Source: Rickettsia typhi
GTDB taxonomy: Bacteria > Pseudomonadota > Alphaproteobacteria > Rickettsiales > UBA1997
Reading direction: 5' to 3'
Assembly (NCBI GenBank): GCA_945902255.1
Contig: CAMDMO010000025.1
Location: forward strand, 1 to 16,198
DNA: 16,198 nucleotides
The translations under genes and the position numbers were made by a program. Below are positions 1 to 7,065 of this stretch, in pieces. Below the pieces are notes generated by a model. The model was not told the DNA's origin. It did not search any database and saw only the letters and a program-made list of their open reading frames with translations. Numbering within the stretch: position 1 is the first letter of the stretch; every line of letters starts with the position of its first letter.

Positions 1-340
1 GCTCAACAATACCTTTCATCCTGAGTCCGGCGTGCATTTTAGAATATTCCTTATCTTCACTTAAATGATTAAATCGATAATAAATATTATTCATTGCCAT
101 CAAACTAGCCGAGACTTTTACCGCTCTAATTTCAACATCAGACAGCATATTTGTCACTTCATTTTCCAATATCTTGATGATATTTTTTTCCTTTGTAGCA
201 TAAGCGGATGCAAGAGCGGCGCCAAAAATCTGTTTTTGACTAAGAGCTTGGTTATCAACGCTAAGTATATTTTGTAAATTTATTTTCACATCTTTTGCAT
301 ATTCCGGCAAAGATTGATTTAGTTGCTCTAAATTTTTCAT
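1..340 (-). CDS. ahpD: Alkyl hydroperoxide reductase AhpD, N-terminal part (cut by window edge)
   Basis: Reading leftward from the ATG at 338-340 gives 113 open codons that run off the window. The protein begins MKNLEQLNQSLPEYAKD and continues with a segment reading LMAMNNIYYRF and the residues HAGLRM. This matches the N-terminal half of AhpD, the small all-helical reductase that in mycobacteria passes electrons from lipoylated E2 and Lpd to AhpC. The catalytic E-x11-CxxC-x3-H segment of AhpD would lie beyond position 1, so its integrity cannot be judged. The start is supported by a strong AAGGAG at 345-350. It lies 18 nt behind the ahpC stop, so the two are almost certainly one operon. The sucB gene in the same window encodes a lipoylated E2, the kind of partner AhpD uses in mycobacteria; a link here is inference. 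Confidence 0.9.
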   Translation of the reverse strand, partial: MKNLEQLNQSLPEYAKDVKINLQNILSVDNQALSQKQIFGAALASAYATKEKNIIKILENEVTNMLSDVEIRAVKVSASLMAMNNIYYRFNHLSEDKEYSKMHAGLRMKGIVE

Positions 341-358
341 ATCGCTCCTTATTGATTT

Positions 359-895
359 TTAAACTTTGATTACTTCTTCACCCTTTTTCCAATTGCATGG
401 GCAAAGTTCGTCGGTTTGAAGAGCGTCTAAAACTCGTAAAACTTCAGACGGATTTCTGCCAACGCTCAAATCTGTAACATAAACAAATCTAATTACACCT
501 TGTGGATCAACTATGTAAGTAGCGCGCTGAGCAACGCCTTCATCTTGATCTAAAATTCCAAGGGCATTTGATAAATCGCGCTTAATATCTGAAAACATTG
601 GAAATGGCAAATCGCGTAACTCATCTTTTTGGTTTTTCCAAGCTAAATGCACAAATTCTGAATCGGTGCTAACGCCAATTACTTGAGCATCGCGATCATT
701 AAATTTTTCATTTAACTTACCAAATTCTGCAATTTCGGTTGGACAAACAAAGGTGAAATCTTTTGGCCAAAAAAATACCACCAACCACTTTCCTTTGTAG
801 CTTTGATTATTTATATCAATAAAAGCGGTATTGATATCACTACTTACCACTGCTTTGCCGGCAAATTGCGGAAATTGATCTTTTATTTTTAACAT
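359..895 (-). CDS. ahpC: Peroxiredoxin AhpC, three-cysteine AhpD-dependent type
   Basis: This 178-residue peroxiredoxin reduces hydrogen peroxide, organic peroxides and probably peroxynitrite in the cytosol. The peroxidatic cysteine is C51 in the motif DFTFVCPTEI, with T48 before it and the conserved arginine R124 (QRATYIVD). The C-terminal end carries two further cysteines, C165 and C167, in ELCPCNWKKGEE. This CxCNW tail is characteristic of the mycobacterial AhpC class, also known from Legionella ahpC2, which uses AhpD as reductant instead of AhpF. The ahpD gene directly behind it agrees. Length is normal for the class. The ATG is preceded by AAGGAG at 902-907 with 6 nt spacing. Divergent oxyR and the operator between them indicate peroxide-inducible control. 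Confidence 0.96.
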   Translation of the reverse strand: MLKIKDQFPQFAGKAVVSSDINTAFIDINNQSYKGKWLVVFFWPKDFTFVCPTEIAEFGKLNEKFNDRDAQVIGVSTDSEFVHLAWKNQKDELRDLPFPMFSDIKRDLSNALGILDQDEGVAQRATYIVDPQGVIRFVYVTDLSVGRNPSEVLRVLDALQTDELCPCNWKKGEEVIKV

Positions 896-1024
896 ATTTT
901 TCTCCTTTTTATTATTGACTTGAAAACACTTTTTTAAAGTTCGTTTTAAATTGCAAAAAAGCCCTGAATTTCAGCTTCAAAACAAATTGTTTGCAAAAGA
1001 TATGGATTGCTTTTAATAAATAAA

Positions 1025-1061
1025 ATCGATTGTTCTTATTAATTTAATAGATTTTATCTAT
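1025..1061. promoter_or_regulatory. Tandem OxyR operator in the ahpC-oxyR intergenic region
   Basis: The 15-mer ATAGATTTTATCTAT at 1047-1061 fits the OxyR element ATAGntnnnanCTAT at every fixed position. Exactly 22 bp upstream, at 1025-1039, lies ATCGATTGTTCTTAT, which keeps 7 of the 10 fixed positions. That is the canonical arrangement of two elements separated by 7 bp (37 bp in all). The right element covers the A and T of the oxyR start codon, consistent with autorepression. The left element would sit next to a weak leftward promoter for ahpC (TATCTT as -10 at 997-1002, poor -35 at 1020-1025), as expected for an OxyR-activated promoter. The promoter placement is inference. Confidence 0.75.
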
Positions 1062-1923
1062 GAATATTCGAGACCTTAAATATATTGTTGAAGTAGCCAA
1101 AGAAGGTCATTTTGCTAGAGCCGCCGACAAAGTTTTTGTAAGTCAGCCAACTTTAAGCATGCAAATTAAGAAAATGGAATCTGAGCTAGGAGTGAAGATT
1201 TTTGAGAGATCGCAAAAAAAATTTCTTATCACAAATATAGGAAAAGAAATTTTAAAAAAAGCTGAGATTATTTTACGCGAAGTTGAGGAAATAAAAAATA
1301 TTGCTAAAAATTCTAAAGATCCGCTTTCTTCTGAATTCAAGATTGGAGCCTTTCCAACCCTTGCTTCATATTTTTTTCCAAAAGTAGTTACTAAAATTCA
1401 TAAAAAACTACCTCAATTAAAGTTATTTTTGATTGAAGAAAAAACCGAAATTTTAATTCAAAAATTAAAAAGCGGAGAAATAGATGCAGCGCTACTTGCG
1501 AGCCCAATTTTAGAAGATGAGTTTGAATCAATAAAAATTTTTACAGAAGATTTTTTGTTAGCTGTTTTTAAAAATCATAAATTTTCTAAATATAAAAAAA
1601 TTCATAGCAAGGATTTAAAAAACGAAGCCTTAATGTTGCTTGATGATGGTCATTGCATGCGTCAACAAGCTCTAGAGATATGCTCCTTGGTGGGCGCTTT
1701 TGAGAGGCAAGAATTTCAAGCAACCAGCCTCGAAACCTTGCGTCAAATGGTTGAAATTGACAGGGGAATTACCTTGATTCCCGAAATTGCGATAAAAAAA
1801 AGTGATAAAATTTCTTATATAAAATTAATTCCAGCACCAAAAAGAGAGGTAAGGCTTTATTTTAGAAAGAGCGCTATAAACAAGATTTTAATTAATGAAT
1901 TAATACCTTTTTTACAAATTTAA
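1060..1923 (+). CDS. oxyR: Peroxide-sensing LysR-type regulator OxyR
   Basis: This 287-residue LysR-family activator begins MNIRDLKYIVEVAKEGHFAR, closely following the start of E. coli OxyR, which fixes the start codon. The helix-turn-helix spans roughly residues 17-45 (RAADKVFVSQPTLSMQIKKM). The two redox cysteines are present as C199 (DDGHC) and C208 (ALEIC), at the same residue numbers as in E. coli, where they form the disulfide that switches the protein on. The segment ATSLETLRQMV of the regulatory domain is also kept. It is divergent from ahpC across a 164-bp gap holding an OxyR-type operator. There is no Shine-Dalgarno sequence before the ATG, and the operator overlaps it, so transcription may start only a few bases upstream. 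No clear terminator follows directly. Confidence 0.96.
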   Translation: MNIRDLKYIVEVAKEGHFARAADKVFVSQPTLSMQIKKMESELGVKIFERSQKKFLITNIGKEILKKAEIILREVEEIKNIAKNSKDPLSSEFKIGAFPTLASYFFPKVVTKIHKKLPQLKLFLIEEKTEILIQKLKSGEIDAALLASPILEDEFESIKIFTEDFLLAVFKNHKFSKYKKIHSKDLKNEALMLLDDGHCMRQQALEICSLVGAFERQEFQATSLETLRQMVEIDRGITLIPEIAIKKSDKISYIKLIPAPKREVRLYFRKSAINKILINELIPFLQI

Positions 1924-2015
1924 TTATTAATGAATGTACTCGGTCTAATCAACCACTGCAACTCCCATCGCCCTCGTGGCCTACGCATGAGAAACTTATT
2001 AAAAAACAAAAACAC

Positions 2016-2112
2016 TCGTCATCTTTGATGTGAAGCGTCGAGGATCTTGTGAGTTTATTTTTTAGGAGATCAGGTTCATGAGATCCTCGAATCTAACGAC
2101 CAAGGATGACGA
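2016..2112. repeat. Palindromic intergenic repeat, copy A
   Basis: The left arm TCGTCATCTTTG (2016-2027) is the reverse complement of CAAGGATGACGA (2101-2112) with one mismatch. An inner pair, TCGAGGATCT (2038-2047) and AGATCCTCGA (2081-2090), is perfect. Copy B at 2182-2284 has the same outer and inner arms, so this is a dispersed repeat rather than a chance hairpin. It has no coding capacity. The family name is not known to me. Confidence 0.8.
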
Positions 2113-2122
2113 ATCAAGAGGA

Positions 2123-2151
2123 TGAGAATCTTCACGCTGGACGGATTCTCA
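2123..2151. repeat. Short hairpin between the two palindromic repeats
   Basis: TGAGAATC (2123-2130) and GATTCTCA (2144-2151) form a perfect 8-bp stem with a 13-nt loop. No U-tract follows, so it is not a convincing terminator. It may be a remnant of another intergenic repeat. Confidence 0.4.
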
Positions 2152-2181
2152 CTCTAGGCTAAAATATTTTCCTTACCAACC

Positions 2182-2284
2182 CGTCATCCTTGACGCGTAA
2201 AGCGTCGAGGATCTCAGGAGTTTGGCTATAAAAACTTCCTCAAAACTAACGAGATCCTCGAATCCTACGGATTCAAGAATGACG
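2182..2284. repeat. Palindromic intergenic repeat, copy B
   Basis: CGTCATCCTTGA (2182-2193) pairs with TCAAGAATGACG (2273-2284) with one mismatch. The inner arms GCGTCGAGGATCTC (2202-2215) and GAGATCCTCGAAT (2251-2263) pair almost perfectly. Both arms match copy A. Just outside, the flank ACGAGTGTTTTGG (2282-2294) is the near complement of the left flank of copy A (2007-2019), so A and B together form a larger inverted structure of about 300 bp. Confidence 0.8.
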
Positions 2285-2315
2285 AGTGTTTTGGTTTTTT
2301 TACGCGTAAGCCTTA

Positions 2316-2351
2316 CCCATCACCCCCCCCCACCCAAATCTCCCAAACCCC
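2316..2351 (-). other. C-tract; potential G-quadruplex on the minus strand
   Basis: Five C-runs of 3, 9, 3, 3 and 4 bases are separated by 4, 1, 6 and 3 bases. On the minus strand this satisfies the usual G3-loop(1-7) quadruplex pattern. It stands out sharply in an otherwise AT-rich region. The 9-C homopolymer is also a likely site for length variation or sequencing error. Confidence 0.5.
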
Positions 2352-2382
2352 TTGACTTTCTATCTTGAGACTATGTTAAAAT
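2352..2382 (+). promoter_or_regulatory. Possible sigma70-type promoter for a very short transcript
   Basis: TTGACT (2352-2357) is a good -35, and TAAAAT (2377-2382) resembles -10 with a long 19-bp spacer (TTAAAA at 18 bp is the alternative). A strong rightward terminator starts only about 40 bp downstream. No ORF lies between. Weak because of the spacer. Confidence 0.35.
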
Positions 2383-2419
2383 ATTTTTCTATGGTTAATA
2401 GCTAAACACTGATTTTGGT

Positions 2420-2450
2420 AAAAAGGGGTCTGACCCCTTTTTCTTTTTTT
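2420..2450 (+). terminator. Strong intrinsic terminator, possibly bidirectional
   Basis: AAAAAGGGGTC (2420-2430) and GACCCCTTTTT (2432-2442) are perfect reverse complements around one central base. A run of seven T (2444-2450) follows on the plus strand. It would end oxyR read-through or a short transcript from the promoter-like site at 2352. The GGGGTC/GACCCC core also resembles REP-type repeats found in many genomes. Confidence 0.65.
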
Positions 2451-2451
2451 A

Positions 2452-2504
2452 GAGACCGCTGCAAGTCAAAATTTTCTAAGAAGTTTTTGATTTGCAGCAG
2501 TCTC
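2452..2504. repeat. Imperfect 20-bp inverted repeat
   Basis: The arms at 2452-2471 (GAGACCGCTGCAAGTCAAAA) and 2485-2504 (TTTTGATTTGCAGCAGTCTC) pair over 20 bp with one mismatch and one G-T wobble, around a 13-nt loop. There is no following U-tract. It could be a small non-autonomous mobile element or a stable structure in sucB read-through RNA. Confidence 0.55.
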
Positions 2505-2530
2505 ATTATCAGCAAATGAGTAGTAGTTTC

Positions 2531-2571
2531 AAAAAAATAAGGGCAGAGTTTTGCAACTCTGCCCTTATTTT
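2531..2571 (-). terminator. Intrinsic terminator of sucB
   Basis: Perfect 17-bp stem with arms 2534-2550 and 2555-2571 (core GGGCAGAGTT / AACTCTGCCC) and a 4-nt loop. On the minus strand it is followed by seven U (2531-2537, partly within the stem). It lies 21 bp behind the sucB stop, so it ends the sucA-sucB transcription unit. Confidence 0.85.
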
Positions 2572-2592
2572 AAGGTTCTTTAAAAAATATTA

Positions 2593-3759
2593 TTACAAAT
2601 CTAAAACTAATCTTCTTGGATCTTCCAACAACTCTTTAACTCTTACCAAGAAAGTTACCGCTTCTTTTCCGTCAATGATTCTATGATCATAAGATAGCGC
2701 CAAATACATCATTGGACGAATCTTGATTTCTCCAGCTACAACCATTGGTCTTTCTTGAATTTTATGCATTCCAAGAATTGCTGATTGTGGAGGATTGATA
2801 ATTGGAGTAGACATTAATGATCCATAAACTCCGCCATTTGAGATGGTGAAGGTGGCACCGGTTAAATCTGGAATAGTTAATTTGCCATCGCGCGCTTTAA
2901 CTCCTAACTCAGAAATTCCTTTTTCAACTTGCGCAAGATTTAAAAGATTGGCCTCACGAAGTACTGGAACTACTAGACCTTGTGGAGAACCAACCGCAAC
3001 ACCGATATCATAGAAATTTTTATAGATAATATCAGTTCCGTCAATTTCGGCATTAACCGCTGGAAGCTCTTTTAAAGCGGTTACACAAGCTTTTACAAAG
3101 AAAGACATGAAGCCAAGTTTAACACCGTGCTTCTTTTCGAAAGCGTCTTTATATTCGCTGCGAAGCGCCATTACAGCAGTCATGTCAACTTCATTAAAAG
3201 TTGTAAGAATTGCCGCAGTATTTTGTGATTCTTTTAATCTTTCCGCAATTTTTTGGCGAAGTTTTGACATTTTTACGCGCTCAACTGGCTTTTCACCAGC
3301 TTTTGAAGGCGCAGAAGTTGAAGAAACGCTTCCGCTAGAAATAACTTCTAAAACATCGCCCTTAGTAACGCGACCATCTTTGCCACTTCCAGAAATTTTT
3401 GAAGCATCAATATTATTTTCTGCAGCTAATTTTTTTGGAGCTGGAGAAAGAGGAATAGAAGATGAAATTACAGCTGGAGCACTAGATTGAGCAATTACAG
3501 GAGCAGACTTAATCGCCGCACCGCCTTCACTCATCAAAGCGATTAAATCGCCAACCTTAACATTGTCACCCTCTTTAACTTTTAAGTCAGAAATTACACC
3601 ATTTGCAGGGGCATTAACTTCCAAAGTTACTTTGTCGGTTTCTAATTCTACAATTAGTTCATCAGCCTTTACAGCGTCACCAACTTTTTTGTGAAGCTTT
3701 GCAATTGCTGCTTCTGATACTGATTCTCCAAGTGCTGGAACTTTAATTTCGATAGTCAT
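2593..3759 (-). CDS. sucB: Dihydrolipoamide succinyltransferase (E2 of 2-oxoglutarate dehydrogenase)
   Basis: This 388-residue E2 subunit forms the core of the 2-oxoglutarate dehydrogenase complex and transfers the succinyl group from lipoate to CoA in the TCA cycle. There is a single lipoyl domain (residues 1-77) with the lipoylated K43 in ELETDKVTLEV. A flexible Ser/Ala/Pro linker follows, then the peripheral subunit-binding domain (about 105-140, KKLAAENNIDASKISGSGKD). The catalytic domain (about 160-388) ends with H359 and D363 in SYDHRIIDGKEA, the HxxxDG active site. Length is usual for SucB. Its ATG lies 2 nt behind the stop of a 48-codon gene and has no clear Shine-Dalgarno of its own, so it is probably translationally coupled. 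sucA upstream supports SucB rather than the pyruvate E2. Confidence 0.97.
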   Translation of the reverse strand: MTIEIKVPALGESVSEAAIAKLHKKVGDAVKADELIVELETDKVTLEVNAPANGVISDLKVKEGDNVKVGDLIALMSEGGAAIKSAPVIAQSSAPAVISSSIPLSPAPKKLAAENNIDASKISGSGKDGRVTKGDVLEVISSGSVSSTSAPSKAGEKPVERVKMSKLRQKIAERLKESQNTAAILTTFNEVDMTAVMALRSEYKDAFEKKHGVKLGFMSFFVKACVTALKELPAVNAEIDGTDIIYKNFYDIGVAVGSPQGLVVPVLREANLLNLAQVEKGISELGVKARDGKLTIPDLTGATFTISNGGVYGSLMSTPIINPPQSAILGMHKIQERPMVVAGEIKIRPMMYLALSYDHRIIDGKEAVTFLVRVKELLEDPRRLVLDL

Positions 3760-3761
3760 GT

Positions 3762-3908
3762 TTAAGCTTTTTTAAGTTTACGAATTTTTCTTTGATTATT
3801 ATTATGTTTTTTATCGTCCCGATCAAGATCAAATACAACCCACATTGATACTATGCCAAAAGCTAATGCCAACGACATTATGAAATAAGTAAAAAATTCA
3901 ATATTCAT
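3762..3908 (-). CDS. 48-residue single-pass membrane protein of unknown function
   Basis: The ATG at 3906-3908 opens 48 codons ending in TAA at 3762-3764: MNIEFFTYFIMSLALAFGIV, then SMWVVF, an acidic patch DLDRDD and a very basic tail (QRKIRKLKKA). One transmembrane helix covers about residues 5-26, and the basic tail is likely cytoplasmic. It overlaps the upstream 77-codon gene by 11 nt and ends 2 nt before sucB, which strongly suggests a real, coupled cistron. A GGGAG lies about 10 nt before the ATG. Size and layout recall CcmD, the small heme-exporter subunit, but there is no diagnostic motif and no ccm neighbour in the window, so that remains a guess. Confidence 0.7.
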   Translation of the reverse strand: MNIEFFTYFIMSLALAFGIVSMWVVFDLDRDDKKHNNNQRKIRKLKKA

Positions 3909-4131
3909 ATTGATCTAACTCCCTAATTTTTAATTTTATTTTTACAAAAATTATAAAAGCCATAATGGCCAAAATAACACATAGGGAATATAGCATATTA
4001 ACTTCGGCTGATAGCAAAACTACTTGATTACTCCAAGTCCAACTAGAAAAAGAGCTAATCACGGCAACTAACAACGTTAGTAATAATTTCTCAAATCCAA
4101 TCTCTTCTTTGAGCCTATCTTTGGTTTTCAT
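3898..4131 (-). CDS. 77-residue two-helix membrane protein of unknown function
   Basis: The protein starts MKTKDRLKEEIGFEKLLLTL. It has a charged amphipathic N-terminus, a first hydrophobic segment at about residues 15-30, a short polar turn (SSWTWSNQ), a second hydrophobic segment at about 45-64, and a charged tail (KIKLKIRELDQYEY). The outline KEEIGF-hydrophobic-hydrophobic-charged tail is one I associate with small uncharacterised bacterial membrane proteins. I know no function. It starts 55 nt behind the sucA stop and overlaps the next gene by 11 nt, so it belongs to the sucA-sucB unit. No strong Shine-Dalgarno precedes the ATG. Confidence 0.7.
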   Translation of the reverse strand: MKTKDRLKEEIGFEKLLLTLLVAVISSFSSWTWSNQVVLLSAEVNMLYSLCVILAIMAFIIFVKIKLKIRELDQYEY

Positions 4132-4186
4132 GGTTTAATTGGGTTTGTAGTTTTGTGGTAAAAACTTATATATCAAAAAATTACAA

Positions 4187-7030
4187 CTAACTTAAAGCCT
4201 CGTCAACAAGATTTTTTTGCTCTTTGGCATGGTAAGATCCATATCCAGTGGCAGGAGAAGCGCAGGCAATTCTGCCAACATATTTTGCACGAGTTACTTT
4301 TTGTTTAATTGCGATTAAAGATTCTTCAACCAAATCATCAATAAATTTCCAAGCGCCCATGTTTTTAGGCTCTTCTTGGCACCAGATAATTTCAGCATTT
4401 TTATATTTCTTTAGCTCATTTTGTAATTCTGTTGATGGAAAAGGATAAAGCTGTTCAAGACGAATAATCGCTACATCGTTGATTTTCTTAGCTTCGCGAG
4501 CTTCAAATAAATCATAATAAACTTTTCCACTACATAAAACTACTTTACGAATTTTAGAATCAGCCGCCATTTCAGAACTTTCGCTAATTAATGGCCTGAA
4601 ATTTAAATTAGAAAATTCTTCAATTTTAGAAACCGCTAATTTATGACGAAGCAGTGATTTTGGCGACATTACAACCAATGGCTTGCGATCTTTTGAATGC
4701 AATTGACGGCGTAAAGCGTGAAAGAAATTCGCTGGATTAGTAATATTTACAACGCGCAGATTATTATCAGCACAAGCTTGCAAATATCTTTCCAAACGAG
4801 CTGACGAATGCTCTGGTCCCTGCCCCTCATAACCATGTGGCAGTAACATTACTAGGTTTGATTTTCTTAACCATTTCACTTCTGATGAAGCGATAAATTG
4901 ATCAAACATAATTTGTGCACCGTTGGAAAAATCGCCAAATTGCGCTTCCCAAATTGTTAATCCTTTTGGCGTTGAAAGAGAATAGCCATATTCAAAACCT
5001 AACACGGAATATTCTGAAAGCACAGAATCATGCACTTCATATTTAGATTTGAAATTTGAAAAAATTGAATGGCGTTTTCCGTTTAACGCATCATGCAAAA
5101 TTGAATGACGATGAGAGAAAGTGCCGCGACCAGAATCTTGTCCAGTAATTCTAACTGGATAACCTTCGTCTAAAAGTGACGCAAAGGCTAGAGATTCGGC
5201 GCATCCCCAGTCAATATTTTTACCATTCGCAACTTCTTCCTTTCTGGCTTCAAGTTGTTTTACAATTTTTGGATTTGCATGAAAATCAGCTGGAATTACT
5301 GTAGTTTTATCAACTAATTCTTGTAATTTTTTTGCCGGAATTTTGGTTTCTAAACTTGAATTATCACCATCTTTAACGAAACTCCAATCAGCTTTTAACC
5401 AATCAGCTTCTAGCGCTTTATAAGTAGCAGCCTTATCAAATTCTTGAGATAAAAATTCTTCAAAATCAGCAACCATTTTTTTATGTTGCTCATCAGAAAT
5501 TACACCTTCAGAAATTAATTTTTGTGAATAGATTTTTTCTAGCGTTGGCTGCTCTTTTACTTTTGTATACATAACTGGCTGAGTATAAAGCGGCTCATCA
5601 CCTTCATTATGGCCATATCTGCGATAACAAACTAAATCAATCACCACATCTTTTTTGAAAGCTTGGCGGAAGCGCATTGCAATATCAGAAACTTTTACCA
5701 CGCTTTCAGCATCATCGCCATTAACGTGAAAAATTGGCGCATCAATTGATTTTGCAAGGTCAGATGAATAAGTTGTGCTGCGAGAATCCGTTGGATTTGC
5801 AGTAAAACCAATTTGGTTATTGATAATTAAATGCATCACGCCACCAGTATCATAGCCTTTCAAGCCATTCATCACTAAAGTTTCTGCAACAATTCCTTGT
5901 CCGGCGAAAGCTGCATCGCCATGAATTAAAAGTGCCATTGCTTGCGATCTGTTGCCATCATTATAAAGATCTTGTTTAGCACGAATTCTTCCTGCTGCAA
6001 CTGGATTAACCGCTTCTAAATGCGAAGGATTAAAAGCAAGAGATAGATCGATTTTTTTACCTTCAATATTGCGACTTGAAGCATATCCCATGTGATATTT
6101 TACATCGCCTGATTTGGTAATGCCTTCTGGCATTCCTGGAGTTCCTTTAAACTCAGCAATTAGCTGGTGGTAAGGTTTTCCCATAATGCCAGTTAAAGTA
6201 TTTAAGCGACCACGATGAGCCATTCCGATGACTATTTTTTTAACACCATCTTTTGCCGCTACATCAATAATTTTTTCAATTGAATTCATTGAAGAATCAC
6301 CACCTTCAACAGAAAATCTTTTAGCGCCCGGAAATCTTTTATGTAAAAACTGCTCGAATTTTTCAGTGCGAATAATTTCTTTTAAAATTTTTACTTTTTC
6401 ATCTTTAGAAAGATCTGATAAAGCAGCATTTTCGCTTTCGCGCGACAACCAAGCTTTCTGTTCATTATTAGAAATATATTCAAATTCAAAACCAATTTTA
6501 TTGGTATAAATATATCGTAAATGATTTATAACTTGAGAAATTTTTACTTTTCCTAGACCCAAAATTCCACTCAATTCAACTTCTTTTTCTAGATCAGAAT
6601 CATCAATTCCATGATTTTTTGGATCAATTTCTATAACTTCTTTTTTTGGAGCAAGCCCAAGTGGATCAAGACTTGCAGCTAGATGACCAAATCTTTTATA
6701 TGCTAAAACTAAATTAGCGGTGCGAATATTTAAATCTTTACCGCTTTGTGTTTGCGCTGCAGATTTTACATCTTTTTTCGGCTCTTCTTTTTTTACATTT
6801 GAAGAAATATCAAAATCTTGTGAACCAACAACCTTTAAATCTCTTTTAGCCCAAGATGGACCTTGGTAATCCGCTAAAATCGATTTTATTTCATCTTGAT
6901 TATTATTAAAAAACTGCGCCCAAGAATCATCGATCGAAGCAGGATTTTGTAAGAATTTCTGATAAAGCTCGTTAATGAATATTATATTCGCGCTAAAAAA
7001 AGGCGATGTTTGAGATAATTCTTTTGACAT
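4187..7030 (-). CDS. sucA: 2-oxoglutarate dehydrogenase E1 component
   Basis: This 947-residue thiamine-diphosphate enzyme decarboxylates 2-oxoglutarate and succinylates the lipoyl arm of SucB. The N-terminal 2-oxo acid dehydrogenase segment (FFSANIIFINELYQKFLQNP, 11-30) is the E2-binding region. H272 lies in AHRGRLNTLTG and H337 in NPSHLEAVNP. The thiamine-binding motif is GDAAFAGQG (from 371) followed by INNQIGFT with N404/N405. The transketolase-like pyrimidine domain begins near 605 and includes DSGRGTFSHRHSILHD (632-647) and LLPHGYEGQGPEHSSARLER (729-748). Length matches the family. It is the first gene of the sucA-small ORFs-sucB unit. No clear Shine-Dalgarno is visible, and an inverted-repeat element lies only 35 bp upstream of the ATG. 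Confidence 0.98.
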   Translation of the reverse strand: MSKELSQTSPFFSANIIFINELYQKFLQNPASIDDSWAQFFNNNQDEIKSILADYQGPSWAKRDLKVVGSQDFDISSNVKKEEPKKDVKSAAQTQSGKDLNIRTANLVLAYKRFGHLAASLDPLGLAPKKEVIEIDPKNHGIDDSDLEKEVELSGILGLGKVKISQVINHLRYIYTNKIGFEFEYISNNEQKAWLSRESENAALSDLSKDEKVKILKEIIRTEKFEQFLHKRFPGAKRFSVEGGDSSMNSIEKIIDVAAKDGVKKIVIGMAHRGRLNTLTGIMGKPYHQLIAEFKGTPGMPEGITKSGDVKYHMGYASSRNIEGKKIDLSLAFNPSHLEAVNPVAAGRIRAKQDLYNDGNRSQAMALLIHGDAAFAGQGIVAETLVMNGLKGYDTGGVMHLIINNQIGFTANPTDSRSTTYSSDLAKSIDAPIFHVNGDDAESVVKVSDIAMRFRQAFKKDVVIDLVCYRRYGHNEGDEPLYTQPVMYTKVKEQPTLEKIYSQKLISEGVISDEQHKKMVADFEEFLSQEFDKAATYKALEADWLKADWSFVKDGDNSSLETKIPAKKLQELVDKTTVIPADFHANPKIVKQLEARKEEVANGKNIDWGCAESLAFASLLDEGYPVRITGQDSGRGTFSHRHSILHDALNGKRHSIFSNFKSKYEVHDSVLSEYSVLGFEYGYSLSTPKGLTIWEAQFGDFSNGAQIMFDQFIASSEVKWLRKSNLVMLLPHGYEGQGPEHSSARLERYLQACADNNLRVVNITNPANFFHALRRQLHSKDRKPLVVMSPKSLLRHKLAVSKIEEFSNLNFRPLISESSEMAADSKIRKVVLCSGKVYYDLFEAREAKKINDVAIIRLEQLYPFPSTELQNELKKYKNAEIIWCQEEPKNMGAWKFIDDLVEESLIAIKQKVTRAKYVGRIACASPATGYGSYHAKEQKNLVDEALS

Positions 7031-7065
7031 ATTTTGTTTAAAATACTTGTGAGGAGAGTCCTTTT

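Noticed and set aside
65..277. 70-codon plus-strand ORF
   Set aside because: It is antisense to the well-supported ahpD reading frame.
2016..2284. CRISPR-like repeat spacing
   Set aside because: Only two units are present, both are long palindromes, and there are no regularly spaced short direct repeats or cas genes.
3107..3490. 127-codon plus-strand ORF
   Set aside because: It lies wholly inside sucB on the opposite strand, and sucB has clear domain support.
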